From contig JAAYJC010000059.1 of NCBI GenBank assembly GCA_012523085.1, positions 1-35,618 on the forward strand: a stretch of DNA of 35,618 nucleotides. The letters run 5' to 3'. This document shows, piece after piece, positions 7,670-17,152 of this stretch. Under the pieces are notes generated by a model. That model was given only the letters and a program-made list of their open reading frames with translations, ran no database searches and had not been told where the DNA came from. Source of the DNA: Clostridiales bacterium. GTDB lineage: Bacteria; Bacillota; Clostridia; Oscillospirales; Oscillospiraceae. The translations under genes and the position numbers were made by a program. Numbering within the stretch: the stretch's first letter is position 1; the number at the start of each line of letters is the position of its first letter.

Positions 7670-10472
7670 AGGAGCTAAGGAAAATAATCTGAAGAATATC
7701 GACGTCGAGATACCGAGAGAAAAACTGGTGGTATTTACCGGTCTTTCGGGAAGCGGTAAATCGTCGCTGGCGTTCGATACGATCTATGCAGAAGGGCAAA
7801 GACGGTATGTCGAATCCCTGTCTTCTTATGCCCGTCAGTTTCTGGGCCAGATGGAAAAGCCTGATGTTGAGTACATAGACGGGTTGTCACCCGCGATCTC
7901 AATCGACCAGAAGACAACGTCGAAAAACCCGCGTTCCACCGTCGGGACAGTAACTGAAATATACGATTACCTGCGTTTGCTATGGGCGAGAATCGGTATT
8001 CCCCATTGTCCCGTATGCGGTAAGGAAATCAGGCAGCAGACGATCGACCAGATCATCGACCAGTTAATGCAGTTGGGAGACGGCTGTCGAATCCAAATCC
8101 TTGCGCCGGTGGTGCGCGCCCGAAAAGGCGAGTACCAGAAAGTATTTGAGGACGCGCGCAAGAGCGGTTATGTGCGTGTCAGGGTTGACGGGAGTATTTA
8201 TGATCTTTCGGAAGATGTAAAGCTGAACAAAAACCTTAAGCACAACATCGAGATCGTCGTGGACAGATTGGTCATCCGGGAGGATATCGGACAAAGGTTG
8301 ACGGATTCGGTGGAAACGGCTGCGGCACTGACCGGAGGTATCATCATTGTCGATGTGGTCGACGAAGAAAGGGAAATCTTATTCTCGCAGAATTATGCCT
8401 GCGAGGAATGCGGGATCAGCATAGATGAGCTTGCTCCGAGGGCGTTTTCCTTCAATAATCCATACGGAGCCTGCCCAACCTGCAGCGGGATCGGTATCCA
8501 GTTGAGGGTAGATCCGGATCTCATAATACCGAACAAGAGCATGTCAATTTTAGAGGGCGGGATATGCGCGTCGAACTGGGGGAATGTCAAAAATGACAGC
8601 ATTTCCAGAATGTATTTTGAGGCTCTTGCCAAGAAATATCGCTTTAAGCTGACTGAACCGATTAAAGACCTTTCACCTGAGGTCATCGACGTGCTTTTAT
8701 ATGGGACGAAAGGTGAAAAGCTGACGTTAAAGTATGAAAGAGAACGGGGAACCGGAAGTCTTTACCAGGCATTTGAGGGTATTGTCAGAAATCTTGAGAG
8801 AAGATACAGAGAAACACAGAGCGCTTCGATGCGTTATGAACTGGAGCAGTATATGTCCGAGCATCCTTGTCCGGACTGCAACGGACGGCGCCTGAAAAAT
8901 GAGGTTCTTGCCGTAACGGTAGGGGACATCAATATTGCCGATTTTACCGAAAAATCCGTTACCGATGCTTTGCTCTTTCTGGAGAAATTGAAGCTCGGCG
9001 GCACCAGAGCAATGATCGCGGACAGGATACTCAAAGAAATCAGAGAGAGACTTGGTTTTTTGCGTAGCGTGGGACTTGAGTACCTGACACTGAGCCGGCA
9101 GTCGGGCAGTCTCTCGGGCGGAGAAAGCCAGAGGATACGGCTGGCGACGCAAGTCGGCTCTTCTCTGATGGGTGTTTTATATATTTTAGACGAGCCAAGT
9201 ATAGGCCTGCATCAAAGAGACAATAAGAAGCTTCTTGTTACCTTAAAGCGGCTAAGAGATCTCGGAAATACGCTGGTTGTCGTCGAGCACGACGAGGAGA
9301 CCATGCTGGCAGCCGATTACATCGTCGATGTCGGACCGGGAGCGGGTGTGCACGGGGGTCATATCGTATGCGCGGGAGTGCCGGAAGAAATAATGAATTG
9401 CGAAGCGTCAATCACCGGTCAGTACCTGAGCAGGAAAAAGTGCATTCCGGTTCCAAAGGAACGCAGGAAGGGCAGCGGGAATTATCTTGAGGTTTTTGGC
9501 GCGTCGGAAAACAATCTTAAACATATAGACGTCAGTTTCCCACTGGAGGTTTTTACGTGTGTGACCGGCGTATCCGGCAGCGGCAAGTCATCTTTGGTCA
9601 ACATGATCGTTTACAGGGCGCTCGCGGCCGAACTGAACCGAACGAAAATTAAGCCGGGTGCGCATACACAGATCAAAGGAATCGAGTACCTTGACAAAAT
9701 CATCGATATCGACCAATCGCCGATCGGTAGGACACCGCGTTCAAATCCGGCGACCTATACGGGTACCTTTAACGATATCAGAGAACTGTTCGCTATGACG
9801 CAGGATGCGAAATCCAGAGGGTATTCTGCCGGCAGATTTTCATTTAATGTGCGCGGAGGCCGCTGCGAAGCCTGCGCAGGCGATGGGCTCATCAAGATCG
9901 AAATGCACTTTCTGCCGGATGTCTACGTACCCTGCGAGGTATGCAAGGGAAAACGCTATAACCGTGAAACACTAGAGGTCCGGTATAAGGGGAAAAACAT
10001 AAGCGAGGTTCTGAATATGACTGTTGAGGAATCTCTGGGCTTTTTTGAGAATCTGCCGAAGATCCGGACAAAGCTGCAGGCGCTTTGGGATGTGGGTCTT
10101 GATTACATCAAACTCGGACAGCCCTCAACGACACTGTCCGGCGGCGAGGCGCAAAGGGTTAAACTTGCTACAGAATTGGCAAGACGCGCTACGGGACGCA
10201 CGATCTATGTTTTGGATGAGCCGACAACAGGACTGCACACCGCCGATGTAGCCAGATTGCTGACGGTTTTGGACAAGCTTGTTGAAGCCGGAAATACGGT
10301 AATCGTCATAGAGCACAATCTCGATGTGATAAAATGCGCGGATTTCGTCATCGATTTGGGTCCCGAGGGAGGGGACAAGGGCGGACAGGTCATCTGCTGC
10401 GGAACACCGGAGCAGGTCGCGGCCTTCGACGGCAGCTATACAGGCGAGTACCTGAAAAAGGTGCTCAACTGA
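7647..10472 (+). CDS. uvrA: Excinuclease ABC subunit A
   Basis: UvrA is the damage-recognition ATPase of nucleotide excision repair and loads UvrB onto lesions. The 941-residue length equals the family norm. The first ABC module has Walker A GLSGSGKS (32-39) and signature LSGGESQR; the second has GVSGSGKSS and LSGGEAQR. Zinc-type Cys pairs are visible: CPVCG, CEECG and CPTCSG in the first half, CEACAG and CEVCKG in the second. Both Walker B/D-loop regions ([18 protein letters not shown]) are intact. ATG 7647 is preceded by GGGAGAG; the longer in-frame extension would lie inside the preceding gene. The gene overlaps the preceding one, implying one transcript. uvrB lies about 6.7 kb downstream rather than next to it. 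Confidence 0.98.
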   Translation: MRNSILVKGAKENNLKNIDVEIPREKLVVFTGLSGSGKSSLAFDTIYAEGQRRYVESLSSYARQFLGQMEKPDVEYIDGLSPAISIDQKTTSKNPRSTVGTVTEIYDYLRLLWARIGIPHCPVCGKEIRQQTIDQIIDQLMQLGDGCRIQILAPVVRARKGEYQKVFEDARKSGYVRVRVDGSIYDLSEDVKLNKNLKHNIEIVVDRLVIREDIGQRLTDSVETAAALTGGIIIVDVVDEEREILFSQNYACEECGISIDELAPRAFSFNNPYGACPTCSGIGIQLRVDPDLIIPNKSMSILEGGICASNWGNVKNDSISRMYFEALAKKYRFKLTEPIKDLSPEVIDVLLYGTKGEKLTLKYERERGTGSLYQAFEGIVRNLERRYRETQSASMRYELEQYMSEHPCPDCNGRRLKNEVLAVTVGDINIADFTEKSVTDALLFLEKLKLGGTRAMIADRILKEIRERLGFLRSVGLEYLTLSRQSGSLSGGESQRIRLATQVGSSLMGVLYILDEPSIGLHQRDNKKLLVTLKRLRDLGNTLVVVEHDEETMLAADYIVDVGPGAGVHGGHIVCAGVPEEIMNCEASITGQYLSRKKCIPVPKERRKGSGNYLEVFGASENNLKHIDVSFPLEVFTCVTGVSGSGKSSLVNMIVYRALAAELNRTKIKPGAHTQIKGIEYLDKIIDIDQSPIGRTPRSNPATYTGTFNDIRELFAMTQDAKSRGYSAGRFSFNVRGGRCEACAGDGLIKIEMHFLPDVYVPCEVCKGKRYNRETLEVRYKGKNISEVLNMTVEESLGFFENLPKIRTKLQALWDVGLDYIKLGQPSTTLSGGEAQRVKLATELARRATGRTIYVLDEPTTGLHTADVARLLTVLDKLVEAGNTVIVIEHNLDVIKCADFVIDLGPEGGDKGGQVICCGTPEQVAAFDGSYTGEYLKKVLN

Positions 10473-10525
10473 TTTTACCGTGAGCCGGACCCAATAGACG
10501 AAAAAACGGCGGACGGAGGGTTAGA

Positions 10526-11017
10526 TTGAACATACTGGACTGGTTTGGCGATTCCTTTTTCGGAAAAAGTCTGGTGACTTTCTTCATGGCAATGCTTCCG
10601 ATTGTGGAGCTTCGGGGTGCGATTCCCATGGGTGTGGCGCTGGGACTTGGCGAGATTTACAGCTTTGTACTGGCCGTGTTGGGAAACCTTGTACCTGTCC
10701 CGTTTATTATTGTTTTTATCCGGCGTGTTCTCGAATGGCTGCAGAAAAAAAGCAAGTGGCTGGACAAATTAGTATCAAAAAAAGTTGAAAAAACAATGAA
10801 GAACGAGTCCATGATCCGAAAATATGAGCTGCTTGGACTGATGCTGTTTGTCACGATTCCGCTGCCGGGCACGGGTGCCTGGACAGGCGCGCTGCTTGCC
10901 GCACTTTTAGACCTCAGGCTGAAAAGTGCGTTTCCGGCTATTGTGGCCGGCGTTGTCATCGCCGGTATTGCGGTACTTATTCTCACCTACGGATTTACGG
11001 CAATTATCGGTTCGTAA
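10526..11017 (+). CDS. COG2426-type small multi-drug export family membrane protein
   Basis: A 163-residue protein with about four hydrophobic segments. It carries the family hallmarks FFMAMLPIVELRGAIPMG near the N-terminus and a P-G-T-G-rich stretch (IPLPGTGAWTGALLAALL) before the last segments, with a lysine-rich cytoplasmic loop between them (QKKSKWLDKLVSKKVEK). This matches the Sm_multidrug_ex/COG2426 family, named for putative export; the actual substrate is not established. The start is TTG 10526, preceded by GGAGGG five bases upstream; there is no competing ATG. It follows uvrA by 53 bases with no terminator in between, so it may be co-transcribed. Confidence 0.85.
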   Translation: MNILDWFGDSFFGKSLVTFFMAMLPIVELRGAIPMGVALGLGEIYSFVLAVLGNLVPVPFIIVFIRRVLEWLQKKSKWLDKLVSKKVEKTMKNESMIRKYELLGLMLFVTIPLPGTGAWTGALLAALLDLRLKSAFPAIVAGVVIAGIAVLILTYGFTAIIGS

Positions 11018-11091
11018 AAATGCGCACGATGACAGGCCTTTTGCATAAAATGAGGTAAGACATATCCATTATGTGAAAGGAGATGTGCGCA

Positions 11092-11409
11092 ATGCGTCTG
11101 ATGGAACTGATCGGCATTATTGTTTTGATTTTTGTGATACAGTTTGCGTTCATTACCCTTTACCAGCGGTTGATCATGCCGTTGCGTATCGGCAAAAACA
11201 CCAGCTTGGATGCCGTTTTGCATGTTACGGGTGATGCGCCGGAGCTGGAAGTGACCGTTAAAAATCTGCTTTATATGAAAAAAAGCGGCGGGATAAAAAT
11301 GGATATTTATATCATGGACGACGGTATGAGCGAAAGTGCGCGAAAAACAGCGGAACTGCTGACGAGAGATACGGCGGGTGTTGTCTTTGTTTCCTGCCGG
11401 GAGGATTGA
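11092..11409 (+). CDS. Hypothetical one-TM protein with a glycosyltransferase-like fragment
   Basis: A 105-residue protein I do not recognise as a named family. Residues about 5-28 form one strong membrane segment (IIVLIFVIQFAFITL). The rest, DAVLHVTG...LEVTVKNLLYMKK...MDIYIMDDGMSESARKTAELL, follows the first beta-alpha-beta of a GT2 glycosyltransferase (the 'vDDGS.D.T' stretch), but the chain stops before a catalytic domain could form. I infer a small membrane-anchored protein that borrows this fold; function unknown. ATG 11092 is chosen because AAAGGAG ends nine bases before it; the in-frame ATG at 11083 abuts the ribosome site. It ends 14 bases before recD2. Confidence 0.7.
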   Translation: MRLMELIGIIVLIFVIQFAFITLYQRLIMPLRIGKNTSLDAVLHVTGDAPELEVTVKNLLYMKKSGGIKMDIYIMDDGMSESARKTAELLTRDTAGVVFVSCRED

Positions 11410-11423
11410 ATCGGAGAATTAAT

Positions 11424-13658
11424 ATGGACAAGGAATACCAGGAGATAAAAGGCTCGGTGGATACGGTTATCTATCAAAATGAGGAGAATGGGTATACCGT
11501 ATTGAAGCTCTTTGCGGACGGGGGCGGTACGGCGACCGCGGTCGGCTGTCTGCCCTTTGTTGTATCCGGAGAACAACTGGTTTTGCGTGGGCAATGGGTC
11601 ACGCATCCCGCCCACGGAACCCAGTTTAAAATAGAGCAGGCAGACCGTCTGATGCCGCAATCGGTAAATGATATCTACCATTTTCTTTCTTCCGGCGTTA
11701 TAAAAGGTGTAGGCCCCGCTACCGCGCGGTCTATCACGGATCATTTCGGCGAAGATGCTCTTCGTATTCTTGAGGAAGATCCCCAAAGGCTGACGGAAAT
11801 CAAGGGCATCACAAGCACGCGCGCAAGGGATATCGGCATCACTTACAGCCGCCAGACTTCGCTTCGTACGTTGATGGAGTTTTTCGTTGTAAACGGCATA
11901 AAGCTTCAGTATGCTATGCGACTGTATAAGCTGTTTGGAGAGGACGCAAAAGCCGCTTTGATGGACAACCCCTATATTCTGGTTGACGAGTATTTCGGCG
12001 CGGACTTTTCCGAGGCGGATAAACTTGCCCTGAATCTTGGATTCGAAGCGGATTCCAGCGAGAGGGTGGAAGCCGCGGTCCTCTTTGAGCTTTCCCATAA
12101 CGCGAATAACGGACACAGTTTTATCCCCGAGAAAAAGCTGATCGGCGCAGTCAGCCAGTTAATATCAATTCACGGTGATATGACCCTTCCCTGCGTGGAA
12201 AACTTAGCTGCGACAGGGAAAATCGTCATTGAGGAAATAGCCGGACTACGCGCCGTTTATTTACGCGCTTTATTTGATGCGGAGGTCTTTATCGCCGAAA
12301 GGCTGCTCGGTCTTGCGTTGGAGCGGAAATTTACTTCTTACGAACCGGATAAACTTATTGAAGAATCTGAACGGGAAATGGGTATAATCCTGGCAGACGG
12401 ACAAAGAGAAGCGGTACGCACCGCTGCTTCATGCGGCATCATGGTGCTGACCGGCGGGCCGGGAACGGGCAAGACCACCACAGTGCGGACAATTTTATCT
12501 CTGTTCGGTAAAATGGGCCTGAAGACAGCGCTGGCCGCGCCGACCGGCAGAGCGGCAAAACGCATGAGTGAACTGTGCTCGAAGGAAGCTTCAACGATCC
12601 ATCGGCTCCTTGAAACAGGCTATGAGCCGGAGTCCGGCGAACTTGTTTTCATGAAAAACGAGTCGGATATGCTGAACATGGAAGCGGTGATACTCGACGA
12701 AACTTCAATGGTTGATATTATTTTAATGCAGGCTCTGCTTAAAGCGATGAAACCCGGCTGCCGGTTGATTCTTGTCGGAGATGCCGATCAACTGCCTTCC
12801 GTCGGACCCGGGAACCTTTTCGGAGACATCATAAAAAGCTGTGCCGTTCCTACCGTCCGTCTGACAGAGATCTTTCGTCAAGCCGAAGAAAGCCTGATCG
12901 TCAAAAACGCGCACCTGATCAACAAGGGAATTCCACCGGATGTCAGCGAGAAGAGAGGGGATTTCTTTTTTCTTGTCCGGCAAGACGGTGAAAAAGCGGT
13001 CGAAACCATAGAGGAGCTTTGTGCATCGCGGCTACCGAAAAATATGGGGATCGATCCGACTCAGATTCAGGTCCTGTCTCCCACAAGGCTTTATAATACC
13101 GGAACCGTAAACCTGAACAAAAGGCTGCAGAAGATTTTAAATCCGCCCGGGAGAGGAAAAACGGAGAAAACATTCGGGGATTTTGTCTTTCGTCTGGGAG
13201 ACAGAGTGATGCAAATCAGAAACAACTATGATATACTATGGAAAAAAGACAACGGAGAAATCGGTACCGGCGTATTCAACGGTGATATCGGACAAATTAC
13301 AGAGCTGGATCTTCAGGAACAGATCCTGACGGTGGACTATGACGACAGAAAAGTAACCTACACCTTTGATATGCTGGCTGATATTGAACCCGCTTATGCG
13401 ATGACCGTACACAAATCGCAAGGCAGCGAGTACAGGGCTGTGATCCTGTCTTTGATGAAAAGCGCACCCTCGCTGATGTCCAGAGCAATTCTCTACACCG
13501 CCGTCACCAGAGCCAAGGAGTTGCTGATTATCGTCGGGGACAGCGATATGATGAAAACGATGGTACAAAACGACAGACCGCAGAGAAGATACAGCGGACT
13601 GAAAATGAGATTGGCGACAAACCAGCCGACACCAGCCGAAACAAAAAATGACTTCTGA
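11424..13658 (+). CDS. recD2: RecD-like ATP-dependent DNA helicase RecD2
   Basis: A 5'-3' superfamily 1B helicase of the stand-alone RecD2 type found in bacteria with AddAB rather than RecBCD. Length is 744 residues. The N-terminus has the OB-like region (VDTVIYQNEENGYTVLKL), then helix-hairpin-helix units (IKGVGPATA, LTEIKGITSTRARDI). The helicase core has Walker A GGPGTGKTT (about 344-352), LDETSMVD, GDADQLPSVGPGN and motif VI-like AMTVHKSQGSEY, then TAVTRAK. ATG 11424 has GGAG seven bases upstream; the in-frame TTG 11406 overlaps the preceding gene and has no ribosome site. It is probably co-transcribed with the small membrane protein before it. Confidence 0.96.
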   Translation: MDKEYQEIKGSVDTVIYQNEENGYTVLKLFADGGGTATAVGCLPFVVSGEQLVLRGQWVTHPAHGTQFKIEQADRLMPQSVNDIYHFLSSGVIKGVGPATARSITDHFGEDALRILEEDPQRLTEIKGITSTRARDIGITYSRQTSLRTLMEFFVVNGIKLQYAMRLYKLFGEDAKAALMDNPYILVDEYFGADFSEADKLALNLGFEADSSERVEAAVLFELSHNANNGHSFIPEKKLIGAVSQLISIHGDMTLPCVENLAATGKIVIEEIAGLRAVYLRALFDAEVFIAERLLGLALERKFTSYEPDKLIEESEREMGIILADGQREAVRTAASCGIMVLTGGPGTGKTTTVRTILSLFGKMGLKTALAAPTGRAAKRMSELCSKEASTIHRLLETGYEPESGELVFMKNESDMLNMEAVILDETSMVDIILMQALLKAMKPGCRLILVGDADQLPSVGPGNLFGDIIKSCAVPTVRLTEIFRQAEESLIVKNAHLINKGIPPDVSEKRGDFFFLVRQDGEKAVETIEELCASRLPKNMGIDPTQIQVLSPTRLYNTGTVNLNKRLQKILNPPGRGKTEKTFGDFVFRLGDRVMQIRNNYDILWKKDNGEIGTGVFNGDIGQITELDLQEQILTVDYDDRKVTYTFDMLADIEPAYAMTVHKSQGSEYRAVILSLMKSAPSLMSRAILYTAVTRAKELLIIVGDSDMMKTMVQNDRPQRRYSGLKMRLATNQPTPAETKNDF

Positions 13659-13754
13659 AACAGGTTAACGATTCATTTATAATTCGGCCAGCCGCTTGCC
13701 GCTAAAGCGGAATCCGCGAAGTAACCGGCTCTTTGCGGTATGGGGAGCTTGATC

Positions 13755-14414
13755 ATGGCTTTTGGTTTATTATCCGATATAGCAGGACTGTTTTTTCCGT
13801 TGAAGTGCACATTCTGCCAAAAAGGCATAAAAAACACAGAGCCCGGAATATGCCCTGACTGTGTAAAGACATTGCCTTATACAGGTGACAAAAGTAAACA
13901 AAAAGGCGACTTTTATACGCTATGCGTATCACCGCTATATTATTCAGATAAAGCCAGAAAAGCCGTCATGCGCTTTAAATTCAATGGGAAAACAAATTAT
14001 GCAAGAGTTTTCGGCGCGCTGCTCGCCGAATGCATTCGACAAAATCTAGCCGGCCGGTATGATTTAATATCATGGATCCCGCTGAGCGGTAAGAAATTAA
14101 AAAAGCGCGGATACGCACAGTCCGCCCTTCTCGCAATGGCAGCGGCACTGGCCCTGGATGATGTAGCGGTGGATCTGCTGGACAAGCCGAAAGATACGCC
14201 CGCTCAGTCAACGCTGAAAGGCAGGTCTCAAAGGAAAGCAAATGTGAGCGGTGCTTATACCGTAAAAGAGATCGGAATGGTGAAAGGAAAGCGGATTTTG
14301 CTGATTGACGATATAATTACAACAGGAGCAACCTTGTCGGAATGTGCACGCGTTTTATTAAATGCAGGAGCAAGTGAAATTGTTTGCGCGGCCCTATGCA
14401 GAGCGAGGGATTAA
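13755..14414 (+). CDS. comF: ComF-family amidophosphoribosyltransferase-like protein
   Basis: A 219-residue ComF homologue. A zinc-ribbon-like N-terminus (C18, C21, C33, C36: CTFC and CPDC) precedes a phosphoribosyltransferase fold with the PRPP loop ILLIDDIITTGATL and the family segment KKLKKRGYAQSALLA (usually 'R.RGFNQ'). ComF takes part in DNA uptake in competent Gram-positives, but homologues occur in many species not known to be competent, so the role here is uncertain. ATG 13755 is preceded by GGGGAG seven bases upstream; an in-frame ATG at 13740 overlaps that site and is less likely. The 96 bases before it hold a weak GC-rich palindrome without a T-run. Confidence 0.93.
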   Translation: MAFGLLSDIAGLFFPLKCTFCQKGIKNTEPGICPDCVKTLPYTGDKSKQKGDFYTLCVSPLYYSDKARKAVMRFKFNGKTNYARVFGALLAECIRQNLAGRYDLISWIPLSGKKLKKRGYAQSALLAMAAALALDDVAVDLLDKPKDTPAQSTLKGRSQRKANVSGAYTVKEIGMVKGKRILLIDDIITTGATLSECARVLLNAGASEIVCAALCRARD

Positions 14415-14566
14415 TGCAAGCCGGGAAGCGGTACCAAAGTAGTGCATAGTATCGTGGCCTGTGCGCTGAGGTTCAAAGCATGGAGCGTTTCACGACCATA
14501 AGTTAAACCTGCTGCTGCGGTGACGATAATCCATTTGCACTTTCATTGTTTTAAGGAGATTGAAGC

Positions 14567-15592
14567 ATGCTTTTTTCAAGAGATATCGGTATCGATCTCG
14601 GTACCGCGTCCGTTTTGGTTTATATAAAGGGAAAAGGAGTTGTCCTTAGAGAGCCGTCTGTCATCGCCATGGATAAAAACACCGGCAGGCTGCTGAAGGT
14701 CGGCGTTGAAGCGCAAAAAATGCTCGGAAGAACGCCGGGTAATATTGTCGCGATCAGACCTTTAAAGGAAGGTGTCATTTCGGATTACGAAATGACAGAA
14801 CGCCTGATGCGTGAACTCATCAGGAAGGTCACTTCCTTCAGCCTGTTTAAACCGAGGCTGCTGATCAGCGTACCTAGCGGAATAACCGAGGTCGAGGAAA
14901 GAGCGGTCATTGACGCGGGCCTTCAGGCCGGCGCAAGGAAGGTGTTTTTGATTGAGGAACCGGTGGCCGCAGCCATCGGAGCCGGCATTGACATCACAGC
15001 GCCTGAAGGACATATGGTCGTGGATATCGGCGGAGGAACCACCGATATTGCCGTGATCTCCTTATCGGGCGTAGTATCGTCCTCCTCAATCAAGATGGCC
15101 GGTGATCAGTTTGACGAGGCTGTTATCAAATATATCAAACGAAAGTACAATATTTTGATCGGAGAACGTACTGCGGAGGAACTAAAGATTAATCTTGGCT
15201 GTGTATTTCACAAGCAGGATACCGCATCTATGGACGTCAAGGGAAGGTGTCTTCTGACCGGCCTTCCGAGAATGTTTTCAATCAGTTCGGACGAGCTGAG
15301 AGAAGCGTTTGAGGAGGTATGCGAACGAATCCTGGAAGAGATCCACAATGTCCTTGAAAACACACCGCCCGAACTGGTTTCGGATATTTCGGAAAACGGT
15401 ATTACGCTGACCGGCGGCGGAAGCCTTATCTGGGGCTTGGAAAAGCTCGTTGAAGCGCGCACAAACATCAAGGCTCATCTGGCTGACGATGCTGCCTCCT
15501 GCGTGGCTTTCGGTACCGGAAAGGCTCTGGAGTGGCTCAATGACATGCAGGAGGGCACGATAAACCTGTCCAGAAGAAAACAGATGGCATAA
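14567..15592 (+). CDS. mreB: Rod shape-determining protein MreB/Mbl
   Basis: A 341-residue actin-like ATPase that forms membrane-associated filaments directing lateral wall synthesis. Actin-fold phosphate motifs are visible: DIGIDLGTASVLVY near the N-terminus, VVDIGGGTTDIAV in the middle and LTGGGSLIWGLEKL towards the end, plus the MreB-typical IRPLKEGVISDYE and LIEEPVAAAIGAG. The start has AAGGAG eight bases upstream. Unlike the common mreBCD cluster, no mreC or mreD is nearby; it lies between comF and pyrE, so it may be a second paralogue (Mbl/MreBH-like). The 152 bases upstream hold no gene and no convincing promoter. Confidence 0.95.
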   Translation: MLFSRDIGIDLGTASVLVYIKGKGVVLREPSVIAMDKNTGRLLKVGVEAQKMLGRTPGNIVAIRPLKEGVISDYEMTERLMRELIRKVTSFSLFKPRLLISVPSGITEVEERAVIDAGLQAGARKVFLIEEPVAAAIGAGIDITAPEGHMVVDIGGGTTDIAVISLSGVVSSSSIKMAGDQFDEAVIKYIKRKYNILIGERTAEELKINLGCVFHKQDTASMDVKGRCLLTGLPRMFSISSDELREAFEEVCERILEEIHNVLENTPPELVSDISENGITLTGGGSLIWGLEKLVEARTNIKAHLADDAASCVAFGTGKALEWLNDMQEGTINLSRRKQMA

Positions 15593-15689
15593 GTTATTTG
15601 CTTTTGTCTTCATTCAGGCCGCAAAGCCGGAGCATTGAATACCTTGAAAAATGCTTGACAGCTTGTAAAAACGGCAAAGGAGCGCGGGT

Positions 15690-16352
15690 ATGGGATATAA
15701 GGAGAATTTCATTGAACTGATGTTGAATGCCGGTGTTTTGACATTCGGGGACTTTACGACAAAGAGCGGGCGAAAGACCCCGTATTTCATAAACACAGGC
15801 AACTATCAAACCGGAGAACAGATATCGGCGCTGGGAGACTATTATGCCGAATGCATAGTGGCTTCCGGCGCAAGATTTGATATGTTGTTCGGACCGGCAT
15901 ACAAGGGGATTCCGCTGGCTGTTGCTGCGGCGTCTTCTCTTCATAGAAATTATGGCAGAAACGTGCCATATTCGTTTAACCGAAAAGAACCCAAAGATCA
16001 TGGCGAGGGCGGCAGCATTGTCGGATATAAACCAAAGGACGGGGACAAAGCGGCAATTATTGAGGATGTTGTAACCGCCGGAACAGCGGTCAGGGAGACT
16101 ATCGCTTTGTTTAAAACGATAGCGCGGGTTGATATCACGGCGCTTTATGTTTCTGTTGACCGGATGGAAAGGGGAAGCGGAAGCCTGTCCGCGTTAAGGG
16201 AACTGGAGCAAAGCTGCGGCATAAGTGTGCACCCGATTGTAACGGTCAGAGAGATTATACATTATGTAAGCGGCGGCGGGAACGGAAATAAGATCATTGA
16301 CGACCGGCATGTGAAGCGTATGGAAGAATACCTCGCGCAATATGGTGCCTGA
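15690..16352 (+). CDS. pyrE: Orotate phosphoribosyltransferase
   Basis: PyrE joins orotate to PRPP to give OMP in de novo pyrimidine synthesis. The 220-residue chain shows the substrate-loop signature NRKEPKDHGEGG, the PRPP motif AAIIEDVVTAGTAVRE and FTTKSGRKTPYFINTG near the N-terminus. AAAGGAG precedes the ATG. No other pyrimidine gene is in the window, so it is separated from any main pyr operon; its close spacing (two bases) to radC suggests they are transcribed together. No clear PyrR-type attenuator was found in the 97 bases upstream. Confidence 0.97.
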   Translation: MGYKENFIELMLNAGVLTFGDFTTKSGRKTPYFINTGNYQTGEQISALGDYYAECIVASGARFDMLFGPAYKGIPLAVAAASSLHRNYGRNVPYSFNRKEPKDHGEGGSIVGYKPKDGDKAAIIEDVVTAGTAVRETIALFKTIARVDITALYVSVDRMERGSGSLSALRELEQSCGISVHPIVTVREIIHYVSGGGNGNKIIDDRHVKRMEEYLAQYGA

Positions 16353-16354
16353 AT

Positions 16355-17041
16355 ATGTCGAAGGAAAACTTACATAAAGCGCACAGGCTGCGTTTGAAAG
16401 AGCGGTTTTTGCGGCAGGGGCTTGACGGTTTTGAGGACCATCTGGTTCTGGAACTGCTTTTGTTCTATGCGATACCCAGAATCGATGTAAATGAGCTTGC
16501 GCATACGCTGCTCGACCGATTCAGAAGCTTGCACGGCGTTTTGGACGCACCGCCCGAAGAGCTGAAAAAGGTGCCCGGTGTCGGGCAGAATGCAGCTTTG
16601 CTGCTCAAGTTGATTCCGCAGCTTGGCAGAAGGTACCTGCTTTCACAGTATGCAAAAAAGGATGTTGTGTTACAAGACAGCGCGCAGGCGGGCCGATACC
16701 TGATACCGTTTTTTCAATCGGAACGGGACGAGATTGTTTATGTCCTGTGCCTCAACAGTAAAAACAAGGTGCTCAGCTGCGAACCGATGTTCAAGGGCGA
16801 TTTGAATGCTGCGCAGGTCAGTATTCGGAAAATCGTTGAACTGGTACTTAAGGAAAACGCGGCAAGCGTAATTTTGGCGCACAACCATCCGGGCGGGAGC
16901 CCGGAACCGTCGAAAGAGGACATTTTGCTGACGGCGGATATCACAAAAGCGCTCCAGGCTGTGGACATTACGCTTCGGGATCATATCATCGTTTCGGGCA
17001 CCGATTTTGTTTCTCTTTACCAAAGCGGAATTATTGCATAA
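16355..17041 (+). CDS. radC: RadC-family JAMM-domain protein
   Basis: A 228-residue protein with an N-terminal helix-hairpin-helix region (LKKVPGVGQNAALLLKL) and a C-terminal MPN/JAB domain whose metal site HNHPGGSPEPSKED matches H-x-H-P-x-G-(n)-D. RadC was once thought to act in DNA repair, but this is no longer well supported; its biochemical role remains unclear. The start ATG lies two bases after the pyrE stop without a strong ribosome site, suggesting coupled translation. A perfect hairpin at 17078-17107 follows. Confidence 0.95.
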   Translation: MSKENLHKAHRLRLKERFLRQGLDGFEDHLVLELLLFYAIPRIDVNELAHTLLDRFRSLHGVLDAPPEELKKVPGVGQNAALLLKLIPQLGRRYLLSQYAKKDVVLQDSAQAGRYLIPFFQSERDEIVYVLCLNSKNKVLSCEPMFKGDLNAAQVSIRKIVELVLKENAASVILAHNHPGGSPEPSKEDILLTADITKALQAVDITLRDHIIVSGTDFVSLYQSGIIA

Positions 17042-17077
17042 TACAGCTTACGATTTCGATCAGCAAAATAATAAATA

Positions 17078-17111
17078 CCGGGTGAAATTCCGGATTATTT
17101 CACCCGGTTTT
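17078..17111 (+). terminator. Intrinsic terminator after radC
   Basis: CCGGGTGAAAT (17078-17088) pairs perfectly with ATTTCACCCGG (17097-17107), followed by only four T. The stem is strong and the tail short, so termination may be partial and some read-through into uvrB is possible. Confidence 0.82.
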
Positions 17112-17152
17112 CGACTGCACAGGTGTTTTGCACTATGAAAAAGGAGGACGGG

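Noticed and set aside
13696..13713. Possible third degenerate copy of the GCCGC...GCGGC palindrome (TTGCCGCTAAAGCGGAAT)
   Set aside because: Only a short GC core is shared and the flanks differ from the two clear copies; chance cannot be excluded in a window of this size.
17108..17152. LexA/SOS box upstream of uvrB
   Set aside because: No GAAC-N4-GTTC-like sequence is present in the gap; none was found upstream of uvrA either.
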